From Vulcanimicrobiota bacterium (GTDB taxonomy: Bacteria; Vulcanimicrobiota; Vulcanimicrobiia; Vulcanimicrobiales; Vulcanimicrobiaceae), in NCBI GenBank assembly GCA_030038335.1, contig JASHPC010000151.1:1-7725 (forward strand): 7,725 nucleotides of DNA, given 5' to 3'. Below are positions 6,626 to 7,725 of the stretch, piece after piece. The notes below the pieces were generated by a model, which saw nothing but the letters and a program-made list of their open reading frames with translations, did not search any database and was not told where the DNA came from. Position numbers and translations under genes: made by a program. Each line of letters opens with the position of its first letter. Within the stretch, counting starts at the first letter, position 1.

Positions 6626-7725
6626 GAGCGATACCTCCACGAATCTTTCACGCGAATCCGAGTCCGCGGCAAGGGCGCTGGTCGTGGCGCCGCCTCCGGC
6701 GGAGCCGTACGTGCGCGTCGTGCCTCTCGGCGGTTGCGGCGAAATCGGGCGCAACATGACGGTCGTCGAGACGAACGACGACCTTGTCGTCGTCGATTGC
6801 GGCCTAATGTTTCCCGACGAAGAGATGTACGGCGTCGACATCGTCATCAACGACTTCAGCTATGTGCGGGAGCGCGCCGGGAAACTTCGGGCCTTGCTCG
6901 TGACGCACGGTCACGAAGATCACATTGGCGGCATCCCTTATCTTCTCAAAGAGTTTCCGGAGACTCCGATCGTCGCAACGGCGCTGACGATCGCGCTCAT
7001 CAAAGCGAAGTCGCGCGAGCACAAGATCGGAGACGCAAGTTTTCGCACGGTCGTGCCGGGAGAACGCGTCGCGTTCGGCAGCATAGACGTAGAGTTTATT
7101 CACGTGAATCATTCGGTCGCGGGTGCATGCGCGCTAGCGCTGCGCACTCCAGTCGGCACGATCTTTCACACCGGCGACTTCAAGTTCGACCAGACGCCGA
7201 TCGACGGGAAGCCCGCAGACTACTCCGGCATCGCGCGCGTCGGTGAAGAAGGGGTGCTCTGCATGCTTTCGGATTCGACGAACGCCGAGCGACCGGGGCA
7301 TACGCTTTCAGAACGAGTCGTCGGCGAAGCCTTTGCCGCAATCTTTGCTCGTGCGCGAGGGCGAATCATCGTTGCTTCATTCGCGTCGAACGTGCCGCGC
7401 ATTCAACAAGTCGTCGACCAGACGGAACGATTCGGAAGACGCATCGCGTTTCTCGGGCGCTCGCTCCAGAACGTCGTGCACTTTGCAACGGAGCTTGGGC
7501 ATCTGCGCGTCTCGCCGGGAGTCGTGATGAAGCTCGAAGAGTTCGAGGCGTTGCCGCCCGAGCAGATCGTCGTCATGACGACGGGCTCACAAGGCGAGCC
7601 GATGAGCGGTCTCACGCGTATGTCGGTGCGCGACCACAACCGGCTGCGTATCGTCGCCGGCGATACCGTCGTCGTGAGCGCAACGCCGATCCCCGGTAAC
7701 GAGAAGTCGGTCTATCGCACCATCA
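6624..7725 (+). CDS. rnj: Ribonuclease J (metallo-beta-lactamase/beta-CASP RNase), C-terminus cut by window edge
   Basis: RNase J is a cytoplasmic 5'-3' exoribonuclease and endonuclease for mRNA decay and rRNA maturation. The first 367 residues are present; the family is usually about 550 long. After a nonconserved tail of about 28 residues comes RVVPLGGCGEIGRN (31-44). The zinc-binding HGHEDH is at 95-100, followed by His163 in VNHSV and Asp185 in HTGDFKFD. The beta-CASP region shows SDSTNAERPG at 216-225, ASFASNVPRIQQV at 251-263, GRSLQNV at 278-284, TGSQGEPMSGL at 320-330 and SATPIPGNE at 352-360. The last metal-binding histidine and the C-terminal domain are beyond the edge. The segment after His163 reads VAGAC where many homologues have IPDA or similar. 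I chose ATG at 6624-6626; an in-frame TGA lies at 6561-6563. The gene diverges from the efflux operon with overlapping start codons. Confidence 0.96.
   Translation, partial: MSDTSTNLSRESESAARALVVAPPPAEPYVRVVPLGGCGEIGRNMTVVETNDDLVVVDCGLMFPDEEMYGVDIVINDFSYVRERAGKLRALLVTHGHEDHIGGIPYLLKEFPETPIVATALTIALIKAKSREHKIGDASFRTVVPGERVAFGSIDVEFIHVNHSVAGACALALRTPVGTIFHTGDFKFDQTPIDGKPADYSGIARVGEEGVLCMLSDSTNAERPGHTLSERVVGEAFAAIFARARGRIIVASFASNVPRIQQVVDQTERFGRRIAFLGRSLQNVVHFATELGHLRVSPGVVMKLEEFEALPPEQIVVMTTGSQGEPMSGLTRMSVRDHNRLRIVAGDTVVVSATPIPGNEKSVYRTI
6634..6638 (-). promoter_or_regulatory. Strong Shine-Dalgarno of the secreted-protein gene
   Basis: GGAGG lies eight bases upstream of the ATG at 6623-6625. 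It decides the start of the small gene, since the reading frame stays open for another 225 bases upstream. It falls within codons 4 and 5 of the RNase J gene on the other strand. Confidence 0.7.

Noticed and set aside
6316..6672. A minus-strand frame with a CAVCH heme-binding-like motif and several cysteines near 6390-6420
   Set aside because: It overlaps the signal-peptide frame that has a consensus SD; this alternative has no signal peptide or good start and the cysteines look like a frame-shifted shadow.
6775..6793. 8-bp inverted repeat ACGACGAC-CTT-GTCGTCGT in the RNase J coding region
   Set aside because: It is made of repeated GAC and GTC codons for Asp-Asp-Leu-Val-Val-Val in a conserved region; coding constraint explains it better than a regulatory stem.
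6626..6850. Upstream extension of the small secreted gene's frame to an earlier ATG
   Set aside because: The extension is antisense to the conserved N-terminal part of RNase J, and the ATG at 6625 has both the signal peptide and the strong SD.
1..7725. CRISPR arrays, tRNA or rRNA genes, insertion sequences, prophage or toxin-antitoxin modules
   Set aside because: Nothing of the kind was seen; the window is almost fully covered by the seven genes listed.

Overview
The window (7725 bp) carries six and a half tightly packed genes on the minus strand, which read as one operon, and one gene on the plus strand that runs off the right edge. There is no gene-free stretch longer than about 20 bases. 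The host looks like a GC-rich, double-membraned (diderm) bacterium: the leftward operon encodes a TolC-type outer-membrane channel with a signal peptide, while the rightward gene is an RNase J, which is rare in enteric bacteria. A lineage such as Candidatus Eremiobacterota (WPS-2) or another under-sampled diderm phylum would fit, but that is inference from gene content and style, not a marker-based call.

Leftward operon, in transcription order (right to left): a 99-aa secreted, arginine-rich protein of unknown function (6326-6625); a five-helix YIP1-like membrane protein (5594-6316); a TolC-family outer-membrane channel (4160-5590); an HlyD/RND-type periplasmic adaptor (2849-4141); two different MacB/FtsX-type ABC permeases (1651-2844 and 455-1654); and the N-terminal 154 residues of a MacB/LolD-type ATPase (1-462) cut by the left edge just after the LSGGQQQ signature. 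Together the last five form a complete tripartite efflux or secretion machine of the MacAB-TolC kind: the ATPase drives the permeases, the adaptor bridges the periplasm and the channel crosses the outer membrane. Unlike E. coli MacB, the ATPase and permease are separate polypeptides and there are two non-identical permeases, so a LolCE-like heterodimer is plausible. The substrate cannot be read from sequence.

The junctions are all compact. They include an ATGA overlap, an 8-base overlap, two short gaps with GTG starts, and two TAA stop codons directly abutting Shine-Dalgarno sequences. This suggests translational coupling. At the adaptor/permease junction, a 7-bp inverted repeat with a 4-base loop contains the GTG start codon and begins at the preceding stop codon.

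The rightward gene (6624-7725, partial) is ribonuclease J with the metallo-beta-lactamase and beta-CASP motifs intact as far as it goes. Its ATG and the ATG of the secreted-protein gene share the palindrome CATG: the two divergent genes overlap by two bases, so the promoters and ribosome-binding sites of each must lie inside the other's coding region or further away. This head-to-head overlap and the unrecognised secreted leader protein are the most unusual items here.
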